A model generated the notes under the pieces. That model was not told the origin of the DNA. It did not search any database and saw only the letters and a list, made by a program, of their open reading frames with translations. Made by a program: the position numbers and the translations under genes. This document shows positions 9,596 to 19,834 of a stretch of DNA of 64,000 bases, piece after piece; positions within the stretch are counted from its first letter, which is position 1, and the number at the start of each line of letters is the position of its first letter. Source of the stretch: Viola odorata (taxonomy: Eukaryota; Streptophyta; Magnoliopsida; Malpighiales; Violaceae); the NCBI GenBank assembly GCA_963691705.1, contig OY829542.1:24476579-24540578 (forward strand), written 5' to 3'.

Positions 9596-10747
9596 GATAC
9601 TGTTGTTGTTTCTACTTCCGCATCTCCCATAGGCGATATGGACATGGGCTATGTGTTGGGTGGTTCCAAGAAGAGACCTCGGCTGGAGGGCGAGGGTGGA
9701 AGCTTATCCTCTACTATCGTCGCGACAGAAGTGCGACTTGACAGCGCCTTCGTTTCTACGGACGCTCGCCAGAATCACCCCTCTGAGTTTATGGTAAACA
9801 TGGGTACGACTGAGTCTTTTGGGGCTTCGCCCAATTCTTTTGGTGGGCATGTTCACTCATATGGTCCTAACTTGGACTATCAAAAGGGTTTACAGGACTT
9901 TTCAGGCTACCATCCCCACGGTTCCTATATCATCCAAGGGGGGCCTTCTACACAGGTTCACCCCCCTATTCCCCTGGCGTTTGTCCCTTCGAGCATTCCC
10001 TTGTCGCAGCGTTCTGGCGAAGGGGCCACCGCCTTCAATTTTGCTGCGGATCTAAGTCCACTGGGTGAGTCCGGCACTGTGACTCACCAAGTTGGCTTGT
10101 ATGATTTTCATAATACAGTCTTAGCGGCTATTGGGGGCGATGACTCAGACGAGGTTTCCGCTTTATTGGCTACCCAGATATTATCGTCCGCGGCCGATCG
10201 GGAAGCTTTCCTCTCTAAGGTTGATGATGACAAGGCGAATTCGTTGCGCTCTAACCTCTTCATGAATTTTGTGAAGTTCCATTACTGGATAGAGCACACG
10301 TAGCGTCAGGCTGCCTCTCTTACCGCCTCCCTGTCTGAACTTTCGCGAGAGCGAAATGAGAAGAAGAAGCTGCTGGAGGAACGTACTCAATTATTGCTGA
10401 CCCAGTAGGAGCTGAAAGGGCAAACGTCCACTCTTGACGCGGCCTTGACAGCGGAAAGAGCTAAGAGTGCAGTCGTGGAGGAAGAGAAGTCATCCTTGGC
10501 AAGGGAGAAAGCTGCCCTGGAGGAAAGGAAAAACACTCTGGAAGAGGAGTCAGCCGATAAGTGTCTATGGCATGTCGAGCGGACTGCCACTATCTTGGTT
10601 AATTGCTTCGAGGAGGTCCATGGAGTGAATGCGTATAAAGGTGAGGAGGTTACGAGGGCTTTCAAACAGAAGTCTGCCGACCTCAATGAAGCGGGTTTTC
10701 GCCAAGCTAAGGCAGAAGGCTGGAAATGGAGGAACCCCGAGGGCTGA

Positions 10748-11863
10748 CGCATCCTAACACTTCACCGCCTCTTCCGTAGCTATCGGGAGTTGCCAGGCTT
10801 TTTGTTTTTTGCCTCCGTGATGTTATTGTTTGGGCCTTAAAACTTGTGACCCTTCAAAGGCACAAATAGTTTATATCCTTATCGCTGTCTTTCCTTTCTT
10901 TTAGTTTTCACCTTTTGAAACTCCCTTGGCGCCATTGTCGCCTCAATAACATAATGTGTTTACTTCCTCGAGCAGGCTCCTAGTGTTTCATCAACAGAAA
11001 TCACTGAGGTCAGTATCAGGTTGGTTTTCCCGGCGAGCCTCATAATATCGCCACTTATGCGATCGTCAATCTTTCCGCTGCTCGAAAGGTATTCTGCGCA
11101 TTTCTAATTGTAAACCATTAGTAGCATAACGGGTTACAAGAGTCAGTAATTACCCGTAGGAGCCTTTCCGCTGCCGTCATGGGGCGTTAGTACGTAAACC
11201 GCGTAAATCGCTTTTTCTATCAGCTCTGTACTTCGCTAGGAATTACGCATCTAGCTACTAGCTGGGATTTTGCGATTCTTTGCGTTTCCATCTTTTCACG
11301 ATCGGCCTAGAAAGTGCCTCATCTTAGTGAGTCGTCGAATCAGGACAGGTCGTCACAAGGATAGGACTTTTCACCTTCAGGCGTTGTCCTCGCGTCTAGA
11401 ATCATGCCCCTACTTGATGAACCGACTACACTAGTCCGGTCACTAAGGTAGAACTTTTCGTTTCTAGCACGGAGTTACTATTTCCTTGGGGCGTGCCTTG
11501 TCTTGATGGGCTGTCTCCACGAGAACAGTCAGTACAAGAAAAGGACTTTTCACCCCCAAGGATTCCGGGTAGTGCCCTCACTTAGTGAGCCATCTGATCA
11601 GGACCGGCCATCACAAGGATCGGAATTTTCACTCCCGGGGGCGCTAGGGATCTTTCAATCCTAATGCTAGTTCAAGGCATGCTGGGTCGTGCCCTCACTT
11701 AGTGAGCCGTCTGATCAGGACCGGCCATCACAAGGATAGGACTTTTCACTCCCAAGATCCCCCTTTTTTATCTGCACAAAAGCAACCACAAACACCCAAG
11801 AAAGCTCTCTCACCGAGCGTTAGCTAAGGTTAGGGTTGGCATCAGTCAAAGGTGCAGATAAAA
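10748..11863. other. E2 spacer between antisense ORFs and integrase
   Basis: Non-coding on both strands by inspection. It separates the 3' ends of two convergent units: integrase on the minus strand and antisense ORF copy 2 on the plus strand. Its right half holds a degenerate repeat family (see 11322-11760). Confidence 0.55.
11322..11760. repeat. Degenerate direct repeats of about 60-65 bp
   Basis: Three clear copies at 11322-11380, 11572-11640 and 11689-11760 share CTTAGTGAG, then GATCAGGAC, GTCACAAGGAT and GGACTTTTCAC. A fainter relative lies near 11505-11562. They lie in the gap between the convergent integrase and antisense transcription units. A role in transcription termination is a guess. 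Confidence 0.7.
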
Positions 11864-13810
11864 TCAAGTTCTAGGATAATATAATTTCAAACGAGAGATG
11901 TTCCAGGAGTTAGATAAGGGAGTACCATCGAGTGTCTCCAGATGATAGGCTCCTTTTCCGATGACGCGGGTAACCCGATACGGCCCATCCCATTTTGGAC
12001 TGAGCTTCCCTACACGTTGACCAGCCGCTTGCTTGTCTCTAAGCACCAGGTCGCCTGCCTTTAACAACCGTTCTTTGACGCGTCTGTTATGATAACGGGC
12101 CATCTTTCGCTTGTAATGTTGCGTTTTCAGGAGGGTTTCTTCTCGGACCTCCGGTAACGCGTCAAGGTTAGCTCGTAACCTTTCCTCATTCAGCTCCTCT
12201 CGAAAGTGAGCCACTCGTAGGCTCATGGTGCCGATTTCTACCGGCGTAACAGCCTCGGTCCTGAAAGCCAATGAGAAAGGTGTTTCTCCAGTACTGGTTT
12301 TAACGGTCATGCGGTATGCCCACATCACGTATGGCAGCTCGTCAGCCCACTTCTTTTTAGGCCCCTCCAGGTTTTTCTTAATGCCGCTGAGGATGCTTCG
12401 GTTGGTCACTTCCGCCTGTCCATTGGTTTGCGGGTGAGCCACGGAAGATAATCGTTGTTCAATCCCAAATTCCAAGCACTGGTCTTTGAAGAATTGGCTG
12501 GTGAACGGTGTTCCGTTATCGCTGACTAGGATACGGGGTACGCCAAACCTCATGATGACTTGGTGTTTGAAGAAACGCCAAGTTTTTTCCGCCGTGATGT
12601 TGGCGACCGCTTCAGCTTCCGCCCACTTCGTAAGGTAGTCCACTGCCACTATTACAAATTTCAGCTGAGACCTTGCCTTTGGGAACGGGCCCAGGATATC
12701 GATCCCCCATTTAGCAAAGGGGCAAGGAGCGATAATCTCAGATATTTCGGTGGAGGGACGTCGAGGAATTTTAGAGAACTCCTGATATTTCGGGCAAGTC
12801 TGCACATAGTTGTGGCAATCTCTCCGGATGGTGGGCCAGTAGAATCCAGATCTGAAAACTTGTGCAGCCAGGGTGCCACCTGACACGTGCATACCGCACA
12901 CCCCTTCGTGAATTTCGCGTAGGGTGTGAAAACCTTCTTGCTCCGTTATACATTTGGCGGCTGGGTGAGAAAAATATTTCCGAACCAAGTCCCCATCATA
13001 GTACGTACAACGAGCTGCCTGTTTCAGCACCCTTTTCTTTTCAGCGATATCCACAAGTAGTTCTTCATATTTCAAGTATTTGATTACGGGAACCCGCCAG
13101 TCATCCTCGAGTTCTTCCACACACAGAGACGCTTGCTCTTCCATGAAAGAAGGTACAGATATCTCACGGTAATACACCCCTTCGGGTATGGACGCTTCCG
13201 GGTTTGCTGCCAACTTGGCGAGACTGTCAGCTTCAGTGTTGTCCTCTCGGGAAATGTGCTCAAAGCTGACTTGCATGCCTTCTTTCTTTATCTTCAACAG
13301 CTCTCGCATTACCTTGGCGAGGTACTGGACCATGATGGGCTCCCGAGCCTGAGAGCGCCCCAAGACCTGGTCGATTACTAGTTTGGAGTCACCATAAATT
13401 TTTAGACGCAAGTCTCCTGTTCTTCTAGTATCGTGTCTACCTTTGGAAGAAATGATTCTCCCTATTCTGAGTCCGGCTAGTAACACCTCGTATTCCGCCG
13501 CATTATTGGATAATGGCTGCAGGATCCGGATGGCGTATTGTATTCGCATATCGTGCGACCCATTTATGAAGATTCCTGCTCCAGCCAATTCTTGGTTTTT
13601 AGCTCCATCTACATGAACTATCCAGAGGTCCGTATAAGTTTCCGGGAACGGGAGATCCACGTCGCCCCATTCCTCTTCGGGTACATCTGTTAACGGATCT
13701 TTTGTAAAGGTGCATTCCACTATAAAATCAGCCAGGATTTGAGCCTTCACAGATGGCCGGGACTGATACCTCAGCCCGTATTGCTCGAGTTCGAGGGCCC
13801 AGATTAACAT
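11864..13810 (-). CDS. E2 polyprotein segment: second RNase H and integrase
   Basis: A 648-codon open frame. The N-terminal part continues the connection after RT. The next block has a DGA..N...AGAG start (about 13610) and an NNAAEYEVLL segment typical of the additional RVT_3/archaeal-like RNase H of Tat elements. It is followed by an H2C2-like integrase zinc finger whose last Cys is changed (CPKY instead of CPKC). The integrase core has acidic residues at about 12698-12700, 12518-12520 and 12410-12412, the last two spaced D-X35-E. The C-terminal region has a GKLSPKWDGPY motif and ends at a stop near 11864. The frame is intact, unlike gag and RT. Role: degradation of the RNA strand and insertion of cDNA in the nucleus. 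Confidence 0.88.
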   Translation of the reverse strand: MLIWALELEQYGLRYQSRPSVKAQILADFIVECTFTKDPLTDVPEEEWGDVDLPFPETYTDLWIVHVDGAKNQELAGAGIFINGSHDMRIQYAIRILQPLSNNAAEYEVLLAGLRIGRIISSKGRHDTRRTGDLRLKIYGDSKLVIDQVLGRSQAREPIMVQYLAKVMRELLKIKKEGMQVSFEHISREDNTEADSLAKLAANPEASIPEGVYYREISVPSFMEEQASLCVEELEDDWRVPVIKYLKYEELLVDIAEKKRVLKQAARCTYYDGDLVRKYFSHPAAKCITEQEGFHTLREIHEGVCGMHVSGGTLAAQVFRSGFYWPTIRRDCHNYVQTCPKYQEFSKIPRRPSTEISEIIAPCPFAKWGIDILGPFPKARSQLKFVIVAVDYLTKWAEAEAVANITAEKTWRFFKHQVIMRFGVPRILVSDNGTPFTSQFFKDQCLEFGIEQRLSSVAHPQTNGQAEVTNRSILSGIKKNLEGPKKKWADELPYVMWAYRMTVKTSTGETPFSLAFRTEAVTPVEIGTMSLRVAHFREELNEERLRANLDALPEVREETLLKTQHYKRKMARYHNRRVKERLLKAGDLVLRDKQAAGQRVGKLSPKWDGPYRVTRVIGKGAYHLETLDGTPLSNSWNISRLKLYYPRT

Positions 13811-13831
13811 TCTTCCTGAGGACTCAGGCTT

Positions 13832-15149
13832 TCAAAATATTCTCTTCAACGGTTGGTCTGTAAGCACGATAACGGGGTAGGACTGGAAGTATCTGCCCAT
13901 TTTTCGAGTGGATTGTATCAGTGCAAACGCTATTTTCTCAATTCGGGCGTATCGCAGCTCCGCATCTTTCAGAACGTGACTTACAAAATATACAGGGCGG
14001 TGGGCGTGGCTATCGTCACGAACGAGGACGACACTAACCACTTCATCGGCAGCGCCAAGGTATAGATATAAATTATCACCCGGTTCCGCCCTGGTCAGCA
14101 GTAGGTCAAACGATAGGTAATCTTTTAAGCTAATGAATGCCTCTTCATATTTCGGGGTCCACCCGAACAGTGCTTTCTTGCGTATGACTTTGAAGAAAGG
14201 GAGGCACTTGTTTGGAAATAAACCGCCCTAAGGCGATAACGCGCCCTGTTAGCCTTTGTACATCCTTAACGATTCTTGGAGATATCATGTCTTGTATGGC
14301 TTTAATCTTTGAGGGGTTAGGCTGGATTCCTTTTTGGCTGACTACGTAACCCAGGAATTTCCCCGTTTGAAACACAAACATGCATTTTTGGGGGTTCAGC
14401 TTCATGCGGTGCCTTTTCATCACATCAAAGACTTCCTTCAGATCCTGCAAGTGATCCTGAAAGTTCGCGCTCTTTACCAATATATCGTCAACGTATGCTT
14501 CCACATTCCTTCCTATCCTCTCTTCGAATATTCTGTTTGCCATACGTTGGAACGTCGCCCCCGCATTTTTTTGCCCGAACGGCATCGCCGTATAACAGTA
14601 AGTGGCCTTAGGGGTGATGAAGGTAGTCTTTTCTTCATCTTCAACGGCCATGGGAATTTGGTGGTATCCGGAGTTAGCGTCAAGTGAGCTTAAATATGCG
14701 TACCCGGCAGTCTGATCGACTAGTTGGTTAATTCGGGGAAGCGGGTAGCAATCCTTAGGGCAAGTATCATTTAAATCGGTAAAGTCGATAAACATACGCC
14801 AGTCTCCGTTGGACTTAGGAATGAGAACTGGGTTGGCTAACCACGTGGGGTATTGAACTTCACGGATGAACCCCGCATCAAGGAATTTTGTCACTTTTTT
14901 GTCAATGGCTAAAGCTTTTTCCGTAGAAAACGCGCGTCGCTTTTGCTGGACCGGCCTGACACTAGGGTCAGCATTGAGACGATGTTCGGCTATTTTGCGT
15001 GATATACCCGGCATGTCTACGGGTTTCCATGCGAACTCTCCTTGACATTTGTTCAATAATCGGGCCAATTGACAGTTTTCCTCTGGACTGAGCTTTTCGC
15101 TGACTAGGAAGCTCGCCTCCTCTATGCCTATCACCGGTACGGGCACCAT
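13832..15149 (-). pseudogene. E2 reverse transcriptase and first RNase H
   Basis: RT is open from 15149 to about 14200 and carries the full set of gypsy RT blocks, including LDANSGYHQI, MPFGQKNAGATFQR and the catalytic YVDD at 14484-14495. A frameshift near 14200-14220 moves the thumb and connection region to another frame. The first RNase H continues at 14041-13832 and ends at an in-frame stop just before the frame of the next segment. The single frameshift and stop make this copy unable to produce a full polyprotein. The protein would copy genomic RNA into cDNA in the virus-like particle. Confidence 0.85.
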
Positions 15150-15182
15150 TTTGTCCAGAGGTTGTGCGCGCTTCTCATCACC

Positions 15183-15839
15183 CTATTCGTATGGGTCCGC
15201 TGTTATACATACATACCTATCGCAACTTTTTTGAGTCATGAGCAGATAACATTCCGCTGCCAGTTTTTGGTTGCCCTTTATTGATACCACTCCGTCCCAA
15301 GAGGGGTATTTCATCTTCAGGTGCTTCTGAGATATTACCGCTCCAAAGCGGTTGAGAAAAGGTCGTCCGAGAATGACATTGTAGGGCAAGTTTAAGTCCA
15401 CGACAAGGAATAACAGATCCTCTGATCGCTTGGAGGTGTCTTCTCTGAAGTACATGGGCAGAGTAGTTATCCCTGTGACAGGGATTGAGACCCCATCCAC
15501 TCCAATTATGGGTTTCTTGCAAGGTGTTAACTCGTTGTCGGGTCGTTTCATGAGATTGTATGCTTCTAACGAGAAGAGGTTCACTGCACTCCCGTTATCT
15601 ATAAGAGTTCTTCTGACTCCGTGACTGGCAATAATGGGCGTAACCACCAATGCGTCATTATGCGGATAGGCGACGCCCTTTTTGTCCTCTTCTGAGAAGG
15701 ATAATATCATACGATCTAGGATGCTTATTGCTTCACCGTTCTTTATCATGCCATCTCGCTTGCATTTTTCTCCTAACGCGGTCGGCAGTGGCTCTGCTTC
15801 GTCTATATAAGGGGTCCCTCCCGCTATGATGTTAATCAT
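15183..15839 (-). CDS. E2 aspartic protease
   Basis: A 218-codon open segment with the active-site sequence LIDNGSAVN (DNGS codons at 15588-15599), a glycine-rich flap and the downstream VILGRPFLN motif. This is the normal retropepsin arrangement of plant gypsy elements. It is separated from RT by a stop or frameshift at about 15150-15183, from gag by a gap of about 115 bases, and is otherwise intact. It would cleave the gag-pol polyprotein. Confidence 0.85.
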   Translation of the reverse strand: MINIIAGGTPYIDEAEPLPTALGEKCKRDGMIKNGEAISILDRMILSFSEEDKKGVAYPHNDALVVTPIIASHGVRRTLIDNGSAVNLFSLEAYNLMKRPDNELTPCKKPIIGVDGVSIPVTGITTLPMYFREDTSKRSEDLLFLVVDLNLPYNVILGRPFLNRFGAVISQKHLKMKYPSWDGVVSIKGNQKLAAECYLLMTQKSCDRYVCITADPYE

Positions 15840-15954
15840 AGGGAAGTCCTCATCGTCTACCGTGAAAGCTTCTTCACCTCTCCCTCCAAGAGTATTATCC
15901 TTCTGTGGGACGCGAGGGGGTATTTATCGGTCGTCTGCTATCCTTTTCGTGGGA

Positions 15955-17763
15955 TTATTTCTGGTGTCTTCTCTTACTTTGGCTGCGAATTCTCCCAAGT
16001 AACCTTCTTCCACGAAACGTTCTATTGCTGATTTTAATTCTCTGCATACTTCTGTAGAATGTCCCCTGGCTTTGTGGAATTTGCAATAAGCATTTTCTCT
16101 TCTGCTCCACAGGCGCAGGGTAACGGATGGGAAGGTTTCGCTGCTCCACTATCGCTAAAATCTCCGCCCTTGGTATATTAAGGGAAGGGAAATCAGGGTC
16201 GTACATCTGACCTTTAGAAGGATCTCCTTGACGCTGATTAGGGGAACCACCAGGCTTTCCCTTCGAAGGGTTACCTTTCCGCCCACTGGAGGTCTTGGGG
16301 ATATGATCTTTCTGCCGAGCATAATCGTCGGTGAGGCGGTCATCAGGAATGGTAATTGTAGGAGCGTTAGGAATCAGAGGTGTCTCAGGCGGCATGTTAT
16401 AGGTTCTATCTCTGTTTTCCTCTTCTTCCATTTTTGCGTAATTATGGGCTTTGAGTCTTAATGCGTCTAAAGTCGCTAGAGGGTCCACCATCAGAGCATC
16501 TTTCAATTTACCATAACGGCAGTTCCTTTTCAGGGCTTCTATAGTGAAATCAATGGTAACGCCCCGCGTTAGTGACATTTCCAGATCAAATCGACTGAGA
16601 AAGTCCTTCAAAGTTTCTTGAGGCATTCGACGTATGTCAAATAACGCGGCGGCGGATTTCCTAATTGGAATCGCTGTACTAAATCTGCTCCGGAACTTGG
16701 ATTCCAATTGTGCGAAATTGCTAATAGATCCGCCCGGAAGGCCCTCGAACTAGAGGCACGCAACTCCTGATAATGTCATAACAAATATTTGGCACAACGC
16801 CGCATCACTGTGAGTCTGAAATTGAACAAAATCCTTCACCTTATTGACGTGGGAAATGGGATCTCTGGTGCCGTCATAAGTCTCAGTGGGAAGTTTCACA
16901 TGTCGACTGACCTTATGGCGTCTTATACGACGGCTAAATGGATGACCCGATGTGTCATCAAGGATTTCACGCGCCTGGCGCGGGGGAGATATTTCCAAGT
17001 GACGTCGTTGGTTTCGCGGTTCAGGCGTAAGATGTCACCTAGGAGACCGGCTGCAGCTCCTGGGCGAACGAGTTCTACGTCTTCTGCTACTGGATCTCTC
17101 GCTGTACTCAGGAGATAAATCTCTATTTTCTCCTTCTCTTCGACTGTCCCAACGGTTCCTGACCCCCTTGAGGTGCCGATCCTCCTGAGGGATGGGACCT
17201 TGTGGTACCTGCGGCACATAAGGTTCTACTCGTCCTTGAGTGAGCTGCACAAAATTGATCGGGGGATCTGTTGTAGGTAAAGTTAACTGGAGGTTTCCCT
17301 GTAACAACGGTGACAAGGGCCACTCGGTGACAATAGACGGCGTGAACATGACACGGGGAGGGACACTCGATCCAGAAATCTCAGGTGTGATTCTGGCAGC
17401 CATTTCAGTCAAATAGTCCAACCGAGAACGAAGGGTCGCTATTTCACTCGCAAAAGGGTGTTCTGTACTGTTTAACACAAATCCCCTTGGAGGAGGAGTA
17501 GAAAAGCTAGATCCCGCCATCTGGGATAACGAAACGGTCGTTTGCGAGGAGAGGGCTTCCCTTGCCGACCTGGCCAACAAATCCGGGGATTCTGAACTGA
17601 TTTGTTGCGCTGTCACAGAAAGATAAGCAGTAGCAAAAGGGAATAACTGTCTACGAATCGAAAAAGGGAGACTAGAGGATGAGGGTTGCGTCGGCTCTGA
17701 TTCAGAAGTCATGATCGTTCCGATCTCTGGGTAAAATAGAGCTTGGCTATTAAGGATGCTCAC
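15955..17763 (-). pseudogene. E2 gag
   Basis: Gag spread over several frames. The N-terminal part (17763-17035) is Ser/Pro/Gln-rich and ends in an Arg/Ser-rich tract. The capsid-like Retrotrans_gag domain runs from about 16998 to 16400 with a stop at 16750-16752. A degenerate zinc knuckle (C-X2-H...H-X4-C, about 16040-16085) follows in a shifted frame near the 3' end. At least two frameshifts and one stop disrupt the gene. The start chosen at 17763 lies 35 bp inside the 5' LTR edge, just after the primer-binding site, which is close but possible. An internal ATG at 17712 is an alternative. Confidence 0.75.
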
Positions 17764-17780
17764 TTAATGTACCAAGGCTC

Positions 17781-17798
17781 TCAATGAAAGCACCAATT
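17781..17798 (-). other. E2 primer-binding site region
   Basis: Immediately inside the 5' LTR, the minus strand reads AATTGGTGCTTTCATTGAG. The TGG start matches the complement of a tRNA CCA end. The sequence does not match the initiator-Met site TGGTATCAGAGC, so another tRNA must be the primer. I do not assign which. Confidence 0.65.
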
Positions 17799-18000
17799 TG
17801 ATAAGATTCGACCTTCGAGACGATCAGGATGATGTCTACTGTTAGTCGGAGGCGCTGTAGATGACGTCGGATCCACCTGCAAAGCGCCGGAGGGGGACTC
17901 CTGCGTAGACACTCCGATGCTTAAGTCAGTAAGTGGTTCAAAAATAGCAGAGGGTCTGGTAGGCAGTTTTTTTGGCTTACTTGATGTTTTAAAATGAGAG

Positions 18001-18008
18001 TATTTATA
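18001..18008 (-). promoter_or_regulatory. TATA box of E2 5' LTR
   Basis: TATAAATA on the minus strand. It is the expected promoter for the genomic RNA of E2, with transcription running leftwards into R-U5 and gag. Confidence 0.75.
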
Positions 18009-18067
18009 GGCCGCTAGGGGGCGATGTCTGGGGAAAAGGTGGTATCCAGGTGGGATAACGCTCTGGA

Positions 18068-18148
18068 TGACGTCATGGGCGATACCTGGAGATGACGTCA
18101 TGGGTGATACCTGAGATGACGTCATGGGCGATACCTGAGGTGACGTCA
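18068..18148. promoter_or_regulatory. Four TGACGTCA palindromes in E2 5' LTR U3
   Basis: Exact octamers at 18068, 18093, 18117 and 18141 have the same spacing as in the 3' LTR. All four are unchanged in both LTRs, although the 24-bp units around them have acquired substitutions. Confidence 0.75.
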
Positions 18149-18408
18149 TGGGCGATGCCTCTGAGGAGGGTGCCGGGGGCGATACCCATGATGATGTCGG
18201 GGGCGATAACTCCATGGGTCCTCTGGGATGGGATGATGCCGTGCGTCCAGAGACGCATGAGTCCTCCCCCTTGCTGATGTCGACCATCCTAGAAAATACC
18301 TCACAGTCTAGTAGCGATAGCTTAGATGTCTGATAGGCTTATAGGATTCCGCCCTCGGTAGGGATCATAATTACAGTAATATCCTTGGGATTGTCTTGAT
18401 TGTTATCA

Positions 18409-18413
18409 GGCTC
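18409..18413. repeat. Target-site duplication of E2, right copy (GGCTC)
   Basis: Directly follows the TTATCA end of E2 and matches 2181-2185. Confidence 0.95.
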
Positions 18414-19151
18414 ATTCTGTATCACTTCTGCCATCTTGTTGCAATAGACCTTAAGGTGAGTCTTGGGGCACTCAATCCCTGTATACTTCTCAAATTCTAG
18501 GATTTTAAACTTTGGTGGCATGGTTATCCCGGGAACCATGCACATGTCTGCTGGTCCTGCGGGATCATAGGGATCAGCTCCTTCTACAGCCCTCAATCTT
18601 TCTTCTAGTAGGCTCAACTGGTCAATACTTGGTACTTCTACCTTAACAGTACCATAATTAACAGCTGATGGTCCTTCAATAGAGACTATTGGTTATGCCT
18701 GGGTGTTACTCGGAGGCTGAGTTCCTGATGGTATGGGAATTGTGACTTGGGTAGACTAGCCCTGTGATAGTAATATATTATGGGGTTCTGGTCGAACCTT
18801 ATCTTTGCCGGAACTAAGAAAGGTATCGCCTTGTCCGCTAGCAACAGTAGTACTCGGGATAGCTGATATGACAGATTGAAGGGGGTTGGAATTAAGGAAC
18901 GGTGACTGCCAACTCCATTGGACTCCTTCACCCTTAAATGATGGGGGCATGGAAGAACCACCCAAAATAGATGAAGAGGATAGCCCAGCTGTTTGAGATG
19001 AAATAGGATAAAAGTCAGGTACTAAATTACTTGTCATCTCATCCTGCTCCTTTTCAACTTGCTCAACTCTTTTTGTGGTCATCCGAACTTGTTCCTCTAA
19101 CTCAGCTATCTTTGCTTTCAATGTTTCTTCCATTTTACTATACTCTTCCAT
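18414..19151 (-). pseudogene. E1 gag, N-terminal part
   Basis: The first part (19151-18756) has a coiled-coil-like Glu/Lys/Met-rich start followed by a Ser/Pro/Gln-rich linker. The second part (18617-18414) enters the capsid-like domain (PPKFKILEFEKYTG...HLKVYCNKM), which continues at 2185 beyond E2. A stop near 18754-18756 and a second near 18692 interrupt the frame. The true start may be upstream of 19151, because the frame stays open for some codons there. Confidence 0.7.
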
Positions 19152-19834
19152 CTTTCGTGCTCGAAGTCTAGTTGCGTGGAGCTTGTGGGGAATAGTTTGT
19201 TTTTTAGGAGCTATTTTTGTCCTTAAAAATATAATAACAAAAAAAATAATTAGTATGCATCTAAAATGTTATTCTGAGGACTCCACCCCGCTTATTCACT
19301 CTTTGATCACTCATCAGGCTTTCACTTGATACTTTTGGAATAAGGCAAATGATAACATCTTCGGACTAGTGAACTTAACATAAATAGAAGTCCTTGTTCA
19401 CTTTCTGGGCATAAAGAGGCACTTATTTGGTTATAGGAGATGGCTACTCATACTGTCGGATTGTAAAAGAAACCAATGTTTTCTTGGAGTTTCAAACAAA
19501 TTTACACATGGTTTTATTATATTCAACATTCTTGTCAAGCCTCAGCTTGTACATTCAAGCAACCATTATTGTTACAAAACGGTAGCCTGAAGCAATCTAG
19601 GTCCTACTAGCTTTATACAATCATCCTTATTAGTAATTACAGTTATCCTTAAGGGCGACAGGCTGGAGACTTCTAGGTAGGTTCCTCATCACATGGGGTA
19701 AAACGTTGTACTGGCAGGTGGCCCATCTTTAGGGACATATGTCTTTAGTTCTTGGTAAGAGTTAATCCAGAACTCTGATGTCATCCTCTCATTTGCTAAT
19801 TGTTCATACAAGTCTTGGATCTCACTTAGAGAGA
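19152..19834. other. E1 spacer between ORF1 and gag
   Basis: Non-coding region of about 680 bp. No domain was recognised on either strand. In Ogre-type elements ORF1 and gag are separated by a non-coding gap, so this position is normal. Confidence 0.5.

Larger units (their letters stand above)
8358..10747 (+). pseudogene. E2 antisense accessory ORF, copy 2 (PF04195-like)
   Basis: A second, diverged copy of the accessory gene, better preserved than copy 1. Residues 1-85 lead into the domain, which runs through a TAA at 8613-8615 to about 8960. It shows YGFRLPID, a LNPVQ-P motif, a helical block, then W..EFF..LP and SSWW. A 70-nt GT-AG intron (9071-9140) follows the domain. The next exon starts at 9141 and reads a basic Arg-rich stretch. 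A second GT-AG intron (9500-9595) interrupts a Ser/Pro/Ala-rich region with a KGKKKKR cluster. The tail to 10747 is a charged coiled coil with stops at 10301-10303 and 10406-10408. A frameshift lies between about 8960 and 9030. No enzymatic motif is visible. It is opposite in direction to gag-pol, so its introns are not spliceable in the genomic RNA. Confidence 0.72.
2186..18408 (-). mobile_element. E2: nested Tat (Retand-like) LTR retrotransposon, 16.2 kb
   Basis: A complete element bounded by two LTRs that start TGATAA and end TTATCA on the plus strand, flanked by GGCTC duplications. The coding order on the minus strand is gag (17763-15955), protease (15839-15183), RT and RNase H (15149-13832), a second RNase H and integrase (13810-11864). 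About 9 kb of antisense accessory ORFs then lead to the 3' LTR. A second, archaeal-like RNase H and extra ORFs beyond integrase are established traits of the Tat lineage, and antisense placement recalls Retand. By eye the LTRs differ at about 28 places in 610 bp (about 95% identity). Frameshifts and stops in gag, RT and the antisense ORFs indicate that this copy is not autonomous. Confidence 0.9.
17799..18408 (-). repeat. E2 5' LTR
   Basis: A 610-bp copy matching 2186-2798, with the same terminal hexamers. The TATA box on the minus strand is at 18001-18008. U3 lies to its right and carries four TGACGTCA sites. The small differences from the other LTR include one-base and two-base indels in homopolymer or GA runs. 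Confidence 0.93.

Noticed and set aside
12225..13381. Several plus-strand frames opposite the E2 integrase and RNase H
   Set aside because: They are shadows of the 648-codon minus-strand frame and lack any domain, TATA box or splice signals.
17781..18287. A 168-codon frame in the LTR encoding a repeated SPMTS-type peptide
   Set aside because: It comes from translating the TGACGTCA tandem units and appears in both LTRs only because they are copies. The low complexity and promoter position argue against coding.
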